From contig CP154954.1 of assembly GCA_039621445.1 (NCBI GenBank), positions 16,138,140-16,202,139 of the forward strand: DNA of 64,000 bases, read 5' to 3'. This stretch comes from Euglena gracilis (taxonomy: Eukaryota > Euglenida > Euglenophyceae > Euglenales). Positions within the stretch are counted from its first letter, which is position 1. Each line of letters opens with the position of its first letter. A model generated the notes under the pieces. The model was not told where the DNA came from and did not search any database. It worked only from the letters and a program-made list of their open reading frames with translations. Positions 43,335 through 57,402 of this stretch are shown piece after piece. The translations under genes were made by a program, and so were the position numbers.

Positions 43335-44314
43335 TTCTTTTTCGCCTACCCCCATGCGTTTTTAAGTTTTCTGGTGATGTGATTTATTTGTAATAGGAAA
43401 AGTAAGTTTTCCTTTTCGGTGATGATGTGAAACGAAGAGAATCGTTTCTCAACAGCGTAAAAACATAGGGATCCTCCCATTTCCTGAAAAGAAAATTAAT
43501 GGAAATTCATGGAGGATCACGGAAAAGGGCTCGAATCTGCAGGGGAAATCTCCTTTTCCGAGGATTCTGGGCAGCAACGTTGGCTCCCTTCTGCGATTAC
43601 TTGCTTTTGGCCTCTCCCCATCCGATGGACAGTGTGGGCCACACTTGTTATGTCACACCAACATAAAACAGGGCACCACCATGTCGACACGGTAGTCAGG
43701 CCACCGCAGGCAAGGTCAGGCATTTAGTATCAGGCACTAGTGGGGCCTTGCGATACCTTGGGTTTGTGTCCGTCGCAAAGTTGACGGGGGGGGGGGGTAT
43801 CAAAAGCCTCTCATCAGAATTGCGCAAAATCAGCAGGTCAGTTTTTTTTTGGAGGAAAGGAGAAGGTAGATCGGTCGTCCATGCCACCAGGCAGATGCAG
43901 ATAGTGTCCGTGGAAAAATCAATGTGAGGTTGTTTCTGGGGACCTCCGCAACTCCTCGGGGACATCGACCCCCCCCCCCCAAATGAATTGTCTGAAATCT
44001 GAAATCTTTCCGCCGACTGTATTGACCCTGAGTGCACCTCAGTCTTGGGGGGGTTCCAGTGACCCAAACAGGATTCTTTCTCAGACACCATCACCTGCAT
44101 CAAATCCCACAGGATACCCAGAGATCCCACCAAACTGGACAGATTCTCCCTATTGGCTTTTCACAGCAATTTTTTAGTTGTTTTTTTTTTTTGACAAACT
44201 GTTTCCTCCAAAAAGTCTGATGGGCAACTATGATCCGAAATTCTATATTTTTTTGTTGTCCTCTGAATAGAAGCCATTTGACACCAAATTGCTTTTTCCA
44301 CAAAGCGCGTTGAA

Positions 44315-44660
44315 TTGATCCATGATTTTTTTTTGGATACTGCCAAGGTGCCAAAAAAGATTGGTCCAGAAATTTTACAGGGGGTCAGTTTAAACCCCAC
44401 CCTCTCAAGGGGAAGGTGGGTGAATCCATGCCAGTCACCTGGCCTGGGCAACTGGGACGCCGGTTTGTTGGCATGGCTGGCCCCACATTACCTTCCCGTC
44501 GCCCTCGGCGGCACCCCAAAACCAAACCTCTCCCACCCCCCTCCTGGTGTCCGCTACAGCTGCCTGTGGCCTGCAAAGTGCTGCCTTCCTGTTTGACCGA
44601 TGAAGACGCACCAAAGCAGTGGCGTTATCCAGGCGTCTTCGACGTTGGGCAGATAGTGTG
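44315..44660 (+). pseudogene. Coding-like fragment B-1, right-arm copy 1
   Basis: DTAKVPKKIGPEILQGVSLN, PGLGNWDAGLLAWLAPHYLP, and in the next frame VACKVLPSCLTDEDAPKQWR, YPGVFDVGQIVW. Matches 48126-48614 and the left units. Confidence 0.35.
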
Positions 44661-45837
44661 GTGAGGCAGGTTTACTGAGTGGCCCTTTGTGCGGAATGTG
44701 GTCAGACCAGGTACACCTCCAGGCGGATTGCCTCCCAAAAGGGGGGAGATTGGATGCTTCAGGGGACCCCCCTCCCCAGTCTTTAAAGAACGCGCGACAT
44801 GACTCCCTCACCCGTACTCACGTTGCAAATATTTTGGTGTATCTCACAAATTTCCAGAAGTTTTTCTGTCGATTTTGCCAAATTTTGGCATGCACAACCA
44901 GTTATGAAGTTTAAATTTTAATTGTGAATAAGAATTCGGTTGAAAGCACGCATTGGGGCCGGGATTTAAATACAGAAAAGGTCTTCATTTTCTACATCTA
45001 AGGTTGTCGCAAAAAAAAACAGGTTTGTCCGGAGAATTGTCAATTGGTTATTTGCATTTGCAAAATTGACGTCCCTATACGCTGTGACCTCAAAGTGCAA
45101 CCTTGCCCTGGGCCATTTGAATTTGACGCTTTTTTTGGACATAACCCGCTGAGAATTGTGAATGTAAGTAAAGCACCCAACGTTGGTCACCCAATGCTCG
45201 TTTTCAATTGTGCAGGAGGGGAGTGCACTTTTTTTTGCATTTTTCTTTTGTGTTTTTTGATTTTGACAAAATTTGTGTTTTTTTTCCTTTTTTTGAAGCG
45301 TTTTTTCGATTTTGATGGATTTTTTTGGACAATGAAAAATTCCTCATTTTGCCCCCAATTTTCCCAATTTTGCAATTTTTGGCCAACGTATCCTTATGCG
45401 AAATGAAAAATTTGCCCCGACGAAGCTGAAATTGAGCCCCTCAAGCAGAAATTGCATTTCGGGGGGAGCTCCATAGCTCCGGAGCTCTGTAAAGGATTTT
45501 ACATGCAATTTTTGTTTCTTTTTGCATTTTTTATGTTTATTTTTGATTTATTTGCATCGTGTTTTTTGAGGGTCCTGTTGCGCTTTTCCCCTCCCTGCAA
45601 TTGTGGCTCGCCCCAAGTGCTGACCCCCCCAGGTCCTACAAGAATTTGCAGTCTCCACATTTTAGGCACGTTTTCAAACCAGTTTTATTGCAAACAGAGA
45701 AAATAGGTAAAAGTAGATGAGAACCCCGCCTCCAGCAGGGTGTTCACTCAGCACGACCCCCCCCCCCAAACGTACACATAACATGATTCATTGTGCAAAA
45801 CCATACATTTTTTTGCACAATCAGAACACAACAACTA

Positions 45838-46251
<414 letters not shown>

Positions 46252-46739
46252 ATGTTCTTTTATTGCGACCACCAGGAACAATTTTTTTTTTGCAGCCAGC
46301 TGCGACTCTGAAGTATTTTTGTTTCCAGCGAGGCTCTCCAGGTAGTGCCAGTTCAGTTCGACCCACCCTCTGGGGGGCCCTTGTGAAGGCTTGGCCATTC
46401 AGGCGTTTATGCTTCCATATCTGCTCTTTTTTCACATCAGAAAACTCAAGCTGAAAAATTAAAATTAAAATACCAGTTTATTTCAAATAAGCAAATCAGT
46501 GAATTGCCCATAATTTGAGAAATAATGGATAATGCGCAAGATTGGGGCAGCGGACACTTGTGCAGCCCGGACAAGCAGCATGTGTGCACACTGCAGGTTG
46601 CTCCCTGTGCTGGTGTGTGTCAGTGGTGTGCGAGTGCGAGTGCGTGCGCCCGCATGCGTGCGTGCGTGCGTGCGTGTGTGTGTTCTGGATGTTCGGGTTC
46701 CATTCACAGGGGTGAGGCTGGACGGGGAAAGGAATGGCG

Positions 46740-47145
46740 TGTTGTCTGCTTTAATTCTTCGGATATGACATATTTGATTCTGGACGATGGCAGTGTACTT
46801 TCTAAAAAGTGGTGTCACCAGAATTTCGGCGAAAATGAAAATTCTTTTCCATATGTTCACCCAAAGAAACATCAGCCACCCGATCTGAAGTCTTTCCCCA
46901 ACTCATCAGCAATTACGAAAAAGGTTTTGCTAATACTTGTGATGTTCAATTTCTACGTTCGTGCGCTGTTTTTTTTTGCCTCCATGCAAGCGGACCAGCA
47001 CGCAACCTACAGTTGGCATGCCGAGATGGGTAGGACCACCACTGAACGCTGCTCACGCGGAAGCATTGCTCGCTTCAATCAGAAACGATTCCTCCGAATG
47101 TCCTCAGAATTAAGTCACCAGTTTTTTTATAGAGGAGGCTAATTC
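46740..47145 (+). pseudogene. Coding-like fragment B-2, right-arm copy 2
   Basis: Almost the same residues as 42940-43334, including SDMTYLILDDGSVLSKKWCH and FPNSSAITKKVLLILVMFNF. Upstream the frame runs into (GTGC)n repeat because the duplication junction lies at 46692. Confidence 0.4.
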
Positions 47146-48125
47146 TTTTTCGCCTACCCCCATGCGTTTTTAAGTTTTCTGGTGATGTGATTTATTTGTA
47201 ATAGGAAAAGTAATTTTTCCTTTTTGGTGATGATGTGAAACGAAGAGAATCGTTTCTCAACAGCGTAAAAACACAGGGATCCTCCCATTTCCTGAAAAGG
47301 AAATTAATTGAAATTCATGGAGGGTCACGGAAAAGGGCTCGAATCTGCAGGGGAAATCTCCTTTCCGAGGATTCTGGGCAGCAACGTTGGCTCCCTTCTG
47401 CGATTACTTGCTTTTGGCCTCTCCCCATCCGATGGACAGTGTGGGCCACACTTGTTATGTCACACCAACATAAAACAGGGCACCACCATGTCGACACGGT
47501 AGTCAGGCCACCGCAGGCAAGGTCAGGCATTTAGTATCAGGCACTAGTGGGGCCTTGCGATACCTTGGGTTTGTGTCCGTCGCAAAGTTGACGGGGGGGG
47601 GGTATCAAAAGCCTCTCATCAGAATTGCGCAAAATCAGCAGGTCAGTTTTTTTTTGGAGGAAAGGAGAAGGTAGAGAAGGTAGATCGGTCGTCCATGCCA
47701 CCAGGCAGATGCAGATAGTGTCCGTGGAAAAATCAATGTGAGGTTGTTTCTACGGACCTCCGCAACTCCTCGGGGACATCGACTCCCCCCCCAAAAATGA
47801 ATTGTCTGAAATCGGAATTCTTTCCGGCCCGACTGTATTGACCCTGAGTGCACCTCAGTCTTGGGGGGGTTCAGTGACCCAAACAGGATTCTTTCTCAGA
47901 CACCATCACCTGCATCAAATCCCACAGGATACCCAGAGATCCCACCAAACTGGACAGATTCTCCCTATTGGCTTTTCACAGCAATTTTTTAGTTGTTTTT
48001 TTTGACAAACTGTTTCCTCCAAAAAGTCTGATGGGCAACTCTGATCCGAAATTCTATAATTTTTTGTTGTCCTCTGAATAGAAGCCATTTGACACCAAAT
48101 TGCTTTTTCCACAAAGCGCGTTGAA

Positions 48126-48614
48126 TTGATCCATGATTTTTTTTTTGGATACTGCCAAGGTGCCAAAAAAGATTGGTCCAGAAATTTTACAGGGGGTCAG
48201 TTTAAATCCCACCCTCTCAAGGGGAAGGTGGGTGAATCCATGCCAGTCACCTGGCCTGGGCAACTGGGACGCCGGTTTGTTGGCATGGCTGGCCCCGCAT
48301 TACCTTCCCGTCGCCCTCGGTGGCACCCCAAAACCAAACCTCTCCCACCCCCCTCCTGGTGTCCGCTACAGCTGCCTGTGGCCTGCAAAGTGCTGCCTTC
48401 CTGTTTGACCGATGAAGACGCACCAAAGCAGTGGCGTTATCCAGGCGTCTTCGACGTTGGGCAGATAGTGTGGCGAGGCAGGTTTACTGAGTGGCCCTTT
48501 GTGCGGAATGTGGTCAGACCAGGTACACCTCCAGGCGGATTGCCTCCCAAAAGGGGGGAGATTGGATGCTTCAGGGGACCCCCCTCCCCAGTCTTTAAAG
48601 AACGCGCGACATGA
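48126..48614 (+). pseudogene. Coding-like fragment B-1, right-arm copy 2 (162 codons open)
   Basis: One frame reads GYCQGAKKDWSRNFTGGQFK, LPVACKVLPSCLTDEDAPKQ, WRYPGVFDVGQIVWRGRFTE and WPFVRNVVRPGTPPGG. It is the longest open copy of this segment. The start and splice sites cannot be fixed; no family recognised. Confidence 0.35.
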
Positions 48615-49647
48615 CTCCCTCACCCGTACTCACGTTGCAAATATTTTGGTGTATCTCACAAATTTCCAGAAGTTTTTCTGTCGATTTTGCCAAATTTTGG
48701 CATGCACAACCAGTTATGAAGTTTAAATTTTAATTGTGAATAAGAATTCGGTTGAAAGCACGCATTGGGGCCGGGATTTAAATGCAGAAAAGGTCTTCAT
48801 TTTCTACATCTAAGGTTGTCGCAAAAAAAAACAGGTTTTTCCGGAGAATTGTCAATTGGTTATTTGCATTTGCAAAATTGACGTCCCTATACGCTGTGAC
48901 CTCAAAGTGCAACCTTGCCCTGGGCCATTTGAATTTGACGCTTTTTTTTGGACATAACCCGCTGAGAATTGTGAATGTAAGTAAAGCACCCCAACGTTGG
49001 TCACCCAATGCTCGTTTTCAATTGTGCAGGAGGGGAATGCTTTTTTTTGCATTTTTCTTTTGTGTTTTTTGATTTTGACAAAATTTGTGTTTTTTTTCCT
49101 TTTTTTGAAGCGTTTTTTCGATTTTGATGGATTTTTTTGGACAATGAAAAATTCCTCATTTTGCCCCCAATTTTCCCAATTTTGCAATTTTTGGCCAACG
49201 TATCCTTATGCGAAATGAAAAATTTGCCCCGACGAAGCTGAAATTGAGCCCCTCAAGCAGAAATTGCATTTCGGGGGGAGCTCCATAGCTCCGGAGCTCT
49301 GTAAAGGATTTTACATGCAATTTTTGTTTCTTTTTGCATTTTTTATGTTTATTTTTGATTTATTTGCATCGTGTTTTTTGAGGGTCCTGTTGCGCTTTTC
49401 CCCTCCCTGCAATTGTGGCTCGCCCCAAGTGCTGACCCCCCCAGGTCCTACAAGAATTTGCAGTCTCCACATTTTAGGCACGTTTTCAAACCAGTTTTAT
49501 TGCAAACAGAGAAAATAGGCAAAAGTAGATGAGAACCCCGCCTCCAGCAGGGTGTTCACTCAGCACGACCCCCCCCCCAAACGTACACATAACATGATTC
49601 ATTGTGCAAAACCATACATTTTTTTGCACAATCAGAACACAACAACT

Positions 49648-50126
<479 letters not shown>

Positions 50127-51498
50127 TCATTGTTATGTTTTTTTATTGCGACCACCAGGAACAATTTTTTTTTGCAGCCAGCTGCGACTCTGAAGTATTT
50201 TTGTTTCCAGCGAGGCTTTCCAGCTAGTGCCAGTTCAGTTCGACCCACCCTCTGGGGGGCCCTTGTGAAGGCTTGGCCATTCAGGCGTTTATGCTTCCAT
50301 ATCTGCTCTTTTTTCACATCAGAAAACTCAAGCTGAAAAATTAAAATTAAAAAAAACAAATCAGTGTATAAATTGCCCATAATTTGAGAAATAATGGATA
50401 ATGCACAAGGTTGGGGCAGCGGACACTTGTGCAGCCCGGACAAGCAGCATGTGTGCACACTGCAGGTTGCTCCCTGTGCTGGTGTGTGTCAATGGTGTGC
50501 GAGTGCGAGTGCGTGCGCGCGCATGCGTGCGTGCGTGCGTGCGTGTGTGTGTTCTGGATGCCAGGTGGCTTTGTGTAGCTGTTCCACCACACTGGAATGA
50601 CCAGCCCAAGGCACCTCTCGGCCCACACTCTGTGGCGGTAGATCTTCTGGCTTTCTGAAAAGCTTAAGAGTGATGGAAAGGAGGATACCCACCCATCAAT
50701 CGTCCAGACTTGAAATTTTTGGCTTCTGGAACGTTGTTTTGACAGAAAGGGGACTGTCATAACCTTAGAGATGATTGTTCAGCTGGATCTTTGGCACATA
50801 TATCACCCCTCTGGAGGCGCATCCCTCCCGACCAAGCACGTTTGATGATGCAGCATCTCCCAAGCTTGGGCCAAAGCTTGGGTTCTGTTGCAGGCGGCAG
50901 GGTGAGGACCGGTTTTTTTTTTCCTGTCAACGTTCGATATTTTAAGCCATTTTCACCACTTTTGGCCGTTTTTTGTTCATTTTTGGCTATTTTTGGCCTT
51001 TGTCGTTCTTTTTTTTTTGACCCATTTTCGGCCATTTTTGGGGGCATTTTTTTTTTGGCATTTTTAGCCTTTTTTTGGCTGATTTTAGATATATTTGGCC
51101 CTTTGGGCGCCTTTGACCATTTTGGCAGATTTTGGCTACTTTTGGCTGCTTATAGTTGTTGATCCATAATATGGATCTACATATTTGTCCCTAAAATGGC
51201 CAAAATGGGTTAAAAGTGGCCAAAGGAAAACGTGGCCAAAAAATGCACCAAAAGTGGCCAAAACGCCAATAGTGGCCAAAAGCAATCGAAAATGGCCGAA
51301 AGAGGCCCTGAATATTTTCCAGGAAGCAGGTGCCCGAAACTTGCATTTTCCCTTATTTTGGCATTTTTTTTTGAAAAAATACAAGTTCCAAAGTTCCAAA
51401 AATGGTAGAAACCGCGAAGACCTTGTTGTAGACCTTGCCCCCTCCCCGCCACCATTCGCTTACCTTGAAAGTATTTACCAGGGTGATTTATGGCTGAT

Positions 51499-51502
<4 letters not shown>

Positions 51503-51532
<30 letters not shown>
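51503..51532 (+). repeat. (GT)n microsatellite
   Basis: About 15 GT units. The left-arm equivalent is a short ACACAC/GCGCAC stretch near 3127-3150. Confidence 0.95.
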
Positions 51533-51534
<2 letters not shown>

Positions 51535-52179
51535 TCATTTGTGGAAACTGAGCCTTGCGCCTCTGAGCCCCTGGTTGCACCAGCGAAAGATATTTTCACA
51601 TTGCGCATGTCGCACTGGTTGACGGGGAGCCTTGCCGTCGCTTATTTTGTATACATGTCTGCCGCCAGCTGCCCTCTGGCTTATCTGGGGCACCGTTTCC
51701 CTGACAACGACACCACACATATTTTTAAAGCGACTTGCAAAAAGGCTGTTTTTTTTTTCAAATCCCCAGGAACGGAACACAAGTTCAACGTTTGAACGAC
51801 TTCAAGACTTCAACGGTTCCTGTTTATCAAAAATTCAAAAACGGTGAAATTCATGACACACACACACGCACACACAGACACACACACACACACACACACT
51901 TGATGCTTTTTGCGGCTTTGGCAGCATCGAGACCACATCAACACAGACTTTGCATGAAATGGCTGACAGGACCATCGGCCAGTCTAGCCAAATTTTGCTT
52001 CTTGCTGTCCCCCCGAGCGCTTGGCCCAGGCCATGAAGGAAGGTAAGGCCAGGGGGCCAACCTTAGGGGGGGCCAAGTTTGCATGTGAAGAACATTGGCA
52101 GCCATGTGCAAAATGCCATCTCTACAGAGGCCAAGTTTGCATGTAAGGAGGAGGGTGGCCAAACGCACGGGGGGGGAGG

Positions 52180-52480
52180 GGTACTGTGCATCCGGCACAT
52201 TTTCTTCAAAACAATTGGGTGGGTGTCTCAACTGGCAGATATCCGATGCTCCCCTCCAGGCGAGCAACCTTCAGTGCCAAAGCAATCCAACGGTGTTTTC
52301 AAAAGGACAACAGCCTGCAAGCAACGCCATCCCCAACCTCGATTGTCCTCGAGGTCCCAGGGCTTTCACCGTGGCTGCGAGAAGAAGTCGTGGATGGTTT
52401 AAAAAAGGTGTCACGAAACTGCTTGATCCTGATGTCAATCTTGATGCCAACAAAGTCATACGATTCCTCACTGCCTAACC
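52180..52480 (+). pseudogene. Unrecognised coding-like fragment, copy in block A'
   Basis: One frame reads AIQRCFQKDNSLQATPSPTS, VLEVPGLSPWLREEVVDGLK; another reads GWFKKGVTKLLDPDVNLDAN, KVIRFLTA before a stop. It is the partner of 1420-1689. The two frames overlap at the point where the left copy has an in-frame join, consistent with a one- or two-base indel. Confidence 0.3.
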
Positions 52481-53940
52481 TATCACCCCCCCACCACCAA
52501 GGGTGATTACAGATTAACAGGTTGGTTTTTTTTTGAGCTCTACACCCCCCAGGGGAGGCCAGATGACCGAAAGTGACACCGGTGGCCCAACGAAACTTTT
52601 TCCCAACAAACACCCCCTATCTTCGACCACAAATGTCATATACTGGAAAAATTGGCACCCCACTAGCCTTTGTGGGGGGGGTGGGGGCTGTGTGGGGGGG
52701 GGGGGGCGGGGGGGGGGTTGGGATAAACCCGAAAGTTTCGGGTGCATTTTCGGAATCACTGTGAAATGTGCTTCCTTAAGTGGGGGTAATAAGTAGTGGG
52801 ACGTCCTACAAGAACTATCTAGTGGGACAGGCAAAAAATTTTTTTTGTTCAAAATGTCCAATGGTCCTGCACAAGTGCAGGATCATTTTAAAATCCCTCC
52901 CCAGGAACCAAAAACAATTTTCCGGCGCTTCTCGCCGGGAAAATGAAATTATCTCCGTATGTTTTGACCAATTTTTCAAAAAGTGCGCTTTTTTGGCCTT
53001 TTTCAAGGCCCAGTTTTTTTTTTCTGGTGCAAAGAGCTGTACTTTTTTTTGTACAGTGGGCTGGAGGGTCCGACCCACACACGCTCCAGTCCTACCCCTG
53101 TCCCCGCTCATTTTTTTTCCCCTGCCCTTCCCCGGTGACACATTTGTGGCTTGTGTTCTGCAGTACTCGCAGTTGCAGGCGCGGGCCAAGCCCCGGGACC
53201 ATTCTGTTGGCGTTCCCATCCGATGAAGCAAGGGCCCCAATTTTTCGCGCTCTTGTTTTTGTAGCGCCTTGGAAGCTATAACGCTTCCAAGCTCTATAGC
53301 TCGGAAGCTCTGCAAGCTTTGCGAGTCGCGTGTCGCTTGTCCTCTGCGTTGCGTGTGTAATAGCTTTGGCTCTCGCGTCTGCGGGCCAAGACTCGATCGC
53401 CCGCCCCACAGGTTCCTTGCATGGCTTGGCTGGAAATCCTTGGGTGCTGGTACCCCCCCCCCCCCTAGGCACTTGCCCCTCCCCCCCCCCCGGGCGCTTG
53501 GCCCCCCTCCTCCTCACATGCAATCTTGACCTCCCTAAACTTCAGCCTTAATTTGCAACTTTGCGCCCAATTTTCGGGCGCTTTGGCTTATTTTTCGTAT
53601 GGTTGGCACCCTGGCCTAACGTTCAATTGAGTCCAGGGCGCCTGGGGGGGGGGCAACCACCTTCGATGGTGCAGGGCGATGCAGTAATTGTGGAGTGTAA
53701 GGTGAGGTTCTTGATTTTGGGGATGCACGGCAATGCAAGGCGATGTCGGCATTTTTTTGGCTATTGTTTGGCCTTTTCAGCCATTTTGTCCACATTCGGC
53801 CACACTGTTTTTAGCCGCTTTGGCCGCTTTTGGTCATTTTTGAACCTTTTTTTGGTCATTTGAGGTCTTTTTTGATTTGATTTTGATTTCAGGTTTATGG
53901 ATCGTTTGGACGAATCGTAACAGGCATATGGGGGCGAACC

Positions 53941-54698
53941 AGGGGGGGGAGAAAATCGCACCGTGCAATTTTTTTTTCAATTTTGTGCAATTTTCGATTT
54001 TCCTGAAATGTGCAATTTTTTTTTGCAATTTTGTGCAATTAATTGCACATGGCCCAGGATATTTTTTTTGGAAAATGTCAGTTTTTGATGCAATTGAGAA
54101 CTTACCGGTTTTTTTTTGCTGGGAAACTGATGTGCGTAGTGAAAATTTCCGTTCAAAGGCTGTTTATTGTTGGTTTACTCAGTGTGCAAACCCTAGCTTG
54201 AGTCCCCTGCCCAGGTGTCTTTGATAATTTCTCAACCTGCCCCGAGCAGGTATTGCACCGGCAGGGAGGGAACTATTTGTCGAGCATTTCCGCCCCATTG
54301 CAGCCTCTATGTATGACATGTTGCGTCTTCCGCTGGATGATGAACGAATTCAGGATAAGTGGCGTAAGCATTGCCGCATATTGCCACGGCTGATTGTGTT
54401 GCAACTGCCTGTCCACTATGATGCTATTCAATGGTGACATTGAAGGCCGCTTTGTCTGACTGCGGCGGACTGCTGTCCAACAGGCTTCACTTGTTTTGCT
54501 GTGCCGCGCTGTCATTTCTGGATGTTCTTGACAATAGATCAAGATGATTCTCCCAATAGGTGCGTGTGTGCATGCTCGTTACAAGGGATCCAATGTAATC
54601 TCGTAGTATGTGCAATTTTGTGCAATTTTCTGCATTTTGTTCCTTTTTTTGCACTGCAATTTTTGACCCCCCGATGTGCAACCCCCCCCCCCCCCATG
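53941..54698 (+). mobile_element. Candidate decayed hAT element
   Basis: Starts with a G-run (AGGGGGGGGAGAAAATCGC) and ends with GTGCAA plus a 14-base C-run. It is flanked by an imperfect duplication, ATGGGGGCGAACC (left) and ATGGGGGAACC (right). Both sides have clustered TGTGCAATTTTGTGCAATT motifs, like the subterminal repeats of the 14349 element. Inside is a hAT C-terminal remnant (54270-54465). Confidence 0.6.
54270..54465 (+). pseudogene. hAT transposase C-terminal remnant
   Basis: DMLRLPLDDERIQDKWRKHC aligns with MLSFPMNDAEFQGDWQRYC of the 14613 transposase, and after a frame change MMLFNGDIEGRFV followed by TGA aligns with its end, LMFNGDLEGRFA. The segment between these (YWAKHS to the TSADVE motif) is missing, so about 60 codons are deleted. 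It is clearly a second, older member of the same family. Confidence 0.75.
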
Positions 54699-54734
54699 GG
54701 GGAACCATTCAGGCTGTCTTTCTGTTGACACAGG

Positions 54735-55318
54735 GACTGGGGTACAACTTTGCAATGGTCAACAGAGAGTTTTTTTGGGAAAAGAAATGTTGGCAGTATC
54801 TTGGCAAATTAATTTTATGCCAACGATTTGAAGAGGGAACCAGCAGCACCGACCCAACAAGGTGGTGGAGGCAACTATCCCCTCAGACCAAAGCGTTGCC
54901 CCCCCCCCCCCGGGTGGCAACACTTGTTGGGGCCACAATGGATGGCCAAGTATGCACGGTAAGAATTTCGGGGCTGTGCACAAATTGGTGCATAATATTA
55001 TAATTTTGGGGCCAAGGTTGCAAGTTGTGGCTGCAGGCCAACTTTAACAAGGCCAAGTTAAAAAGGGGAAAAAAAGACAAGTGGTGTAACGGCCTGCAGT
55101 GCCACTGGCAGTGCCACCGCATTTCACCCCACACCTGCCTCCAGGGGACAGATGGGTTTTCAAGAACCAGGGGGTGGGGGCGGGGGAGGTGCACCATGGG
55201 CCAGTCTGTCCCGACCGAAGGCCAGACCGGAACTTTTTTGAAAGACTTCCAGCCGAATTTTTGTTTGGTGGGAGGGTGGACCCCAGGATTTGATACAAGG
55301 AGGGCGTACATAGTTTAG
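54735..55318 (+). other. Possible exon remnants (unrecognised)
   Basis: GLGYNFAMVNREFFWEKKCW and QYLGKLILCQRFEEG (54735-54880) follow an acceptor-like TTGACACAG. Then LWLQANFNKAKLKRGKKDKW (55021-55080) continues to FLKDFQPNFCLVGGW before a stop at 55318. The composition is plausible, but there is no second copy and no family match. Confidence 0.25.
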
Positions 55319-56000
55319 GTGCAGGGGTGTCCCCCCCCCCCTCCTGGCCCGCAGGGGGGTCCGGACCCCCCCCACCTGCCAGGGGGGTCTGGACCGACCC
55401 TGGGGGGGTACCCGGGACCCCCCCAAAAAGGGTCAATTTTTTTCCTCCGGCACTTTGCGCCGAAAATTTTTTGCATTTTTGGCAAATTTTTGCCCAAAAA
55501 GTGCCCAAAATGGCACTTTGGGTCGTTTTGGGGTATCAAAAATTTTCGGCCCGGCGCTTTGCGCCGGGCTGAAATTCGGTCACCTGGACCGCGCTACTGT
55601 TTAGGTGGGGGGTGTCCCCCCCCCCTCCTGGTCCGCGGGGGGGGGGTCCGGACCAGACAATTGCTTAAGCACTAAGCACTGACCGACCCCCCCCCGGGGG
55701 GGTGGGTGACTGGTTTTTTCAGAGTGACTGACTGGTTTTTGGCCCGGACCCCTCCCCCCCGGGGGGGGGTCGGCCAGGAGTGGGCAAAAGTGGCTTGAGT
55801 GACCCCGAGGCGCCAAAGGCGCCGGAAAATTTTTTTGGGCCTAAAATGACCTAAAGTGACTGGAAAGTGGCCGTTTTTCTGAGTGGCCGACCCCCCCCCC
55901 CGGGGGGTGGAGTGCCCCCCCCCCTCCCCGGGGGTTGGTGAGCAATTGTATGGTCCGGACCCCCCCACCTGTCCTTATATCAAACCCTGGTGGACCCCCT
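55313..56000 (+). repeat. G/C-run repeat cluster with GGCGC hairpins
   Basis: A module of about 280 bp recurs: TTTAGGTG, a 10-12 base C-run, TCCTGGCCCGC, a G-run, GTCCGGACC, at 55313 and 55602, with a reduced copy near 55905. Hairpins GGCACTTTGCGCC (55449), CCGGCGCTTTGCGCCGG (55550) and GGCGCCAAAGGCGCC (55809) lie between modules, each next to AAAATTTT. No gene; open frames here are run artefacts. Confidence 0.75.
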
Positions 56001-56810
56001 CCCCAATTGCCAGGGTGGTTGAGCAATTTTTTGTGGATCCGCCCTCCCTTCTGGGGTTCTGGGGGTCGCCAGCTGGGGAATGATTTGCGAGCTAGGGGCT
56101 TCCTGCTTTTGAAACCACCTTTCCTGATAAAGGTTGTACTGAGCTTGAATCTCCCTGGACCCCAGTTCATGAGTTTCATCCCCAGTTGTGGAAATTTTGG
56201 AAGTTCTCCACCTTATCCCGTCCACGCCATGTTGTTGACACTCACCCCTTTCCCTGTTATTTGCTGTTTTCATTATTGTTATCATTCCTTTGCACCCACA
56301 CCCCCGTGTCAAAGCGACATTCCTGGAGTAATCAAACCGCATCAAAGGTTTCAAAGTTAATTAAGTTTGTGTTTTTACAGCTCGGCAATAAACCAAAGTC
56401 CCATTAAACATATCGTCTTTTTTCAAAAACAAATGAGTTTTTGTGGTTTTGACTTCTTCTTTTTGAAGGGGAAAAAGGGAGGTTTCTCATTCCGTTTTAT
56501 GGTCCATCTTTCCAACTCGTACTTCCTCTTTGTGCGGGCAACACCACTCTGATTCATATTTTCCAATGCTTGATTGGCGGGCCAATGCGGTTTGGGGCTG
56601 GCAAGGCGGCAGTCATTGGAAAATGATTTGCCAGCCAGGGAGTGTTCTGTGGTGTTCACTGAACCGACTCCTCTCACAACAAGCAAAACTGCTGTTGGAA
56701 GTGCCAAGAATCCGAACTGACCTCACCCCAGTTCCCCATAAGCGCAGCTCAACCCGCTTTTTTTTCTGCCCATCTGTGTGGAAGGGTCCAGGCATTTGAT
56801 GTGCAGGTAT
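56001..56810. other. Low-feature region
   Basis: Several medium open frames on both strands (for example MSFIPSCGNFGSSPPYPVHA on plus, TTGDETHELGSREIQAQYNL on minus), none with a recognisable domain. No repeats or element ends found. Confidence 0.4.
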
Positions 56811-56824
56811 CTCCGCTGCCCCCT

Positions 56825-57000
56825 TGTTTGGCAGCCTCTCCTCCTTACATGCAAACTCGTTGGCCTTCGGCCTTAACTTGCGACCTTGCCCCCCCCCCCT
56901 TTAATGTTCTTGGCCAATTTTGAATTTTGTGCTGGACTGCTGAAATTCTTAATATGCAATTTGGTCCCCTAAAGTTGGCACCCCAGCTTTGCCGTCAATC
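56825..57000 (+). repeat. Dispersed CATGCAAAC repeat
   Basis: CTCCTCCTTACATGCAAACTCGTTGGCC, CTTAACTTGCGACCTTGCC with a C-run, then AAATTCTTAATATGCAATTTGG, CCTAAAGTTGGC. This is the most complete form of the family together with 61785-62035. Confidence 0.65.
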
Positions 57001-57402
57001 GTGGAGGAACATTCAATCCAGTCGTGTGACAGTTTCATCCAATCAATTGTGTGTGTTTGGAACTAGCCAGGAGGAGACTAACGGGAGAAAGCGTCCTCAC
57101 AAAATGCATTGTGCTTGCACACGGGGTCCTCCGCAATTTGCATTGATGTCCCATTCCTGACCCACCCACAAATAGAAGAACGGGTGCGCTCGTAGTGGAC
57201 CGGCGGTGGGGGGGTGCATTTTTATGTGGACACTGCGCTTGCAGGACCCTGTGCTTCTTTTAAGGGAGGTTATGCCCCCGAGGGGGGGACATGGTTGAGG
57301 CGATGTGTTTCGGAGGGGTAATTGAAGCATTAAGGCAGGGTTGGGGGTGGGAGGCATAATCCTCCATAATCCCGCATAATTTGCATAGTTTTTGCAATAA
57401 CT

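Larger units (their letters stand above)
50560..53695 (-). repeat. Right arm block A' of the inverted duplication
   Basis: Reverse-complement partner of 256-4800. Homology ends at about 53697, just after CAATTACTGCAT-type sequence on the minus strand. Microsatellites here are short ((GT)n at 51503-51532; CA tracts at 51857-51898). Confidence 0.9.

Noticed and set aside
55044-55968. Several Pro/Gly-rich frames of 70-150 codons
   Set aside because: They rest on C-runs and G-runs and on the 280-bp repeated module; slippage in the runs would change every frame.
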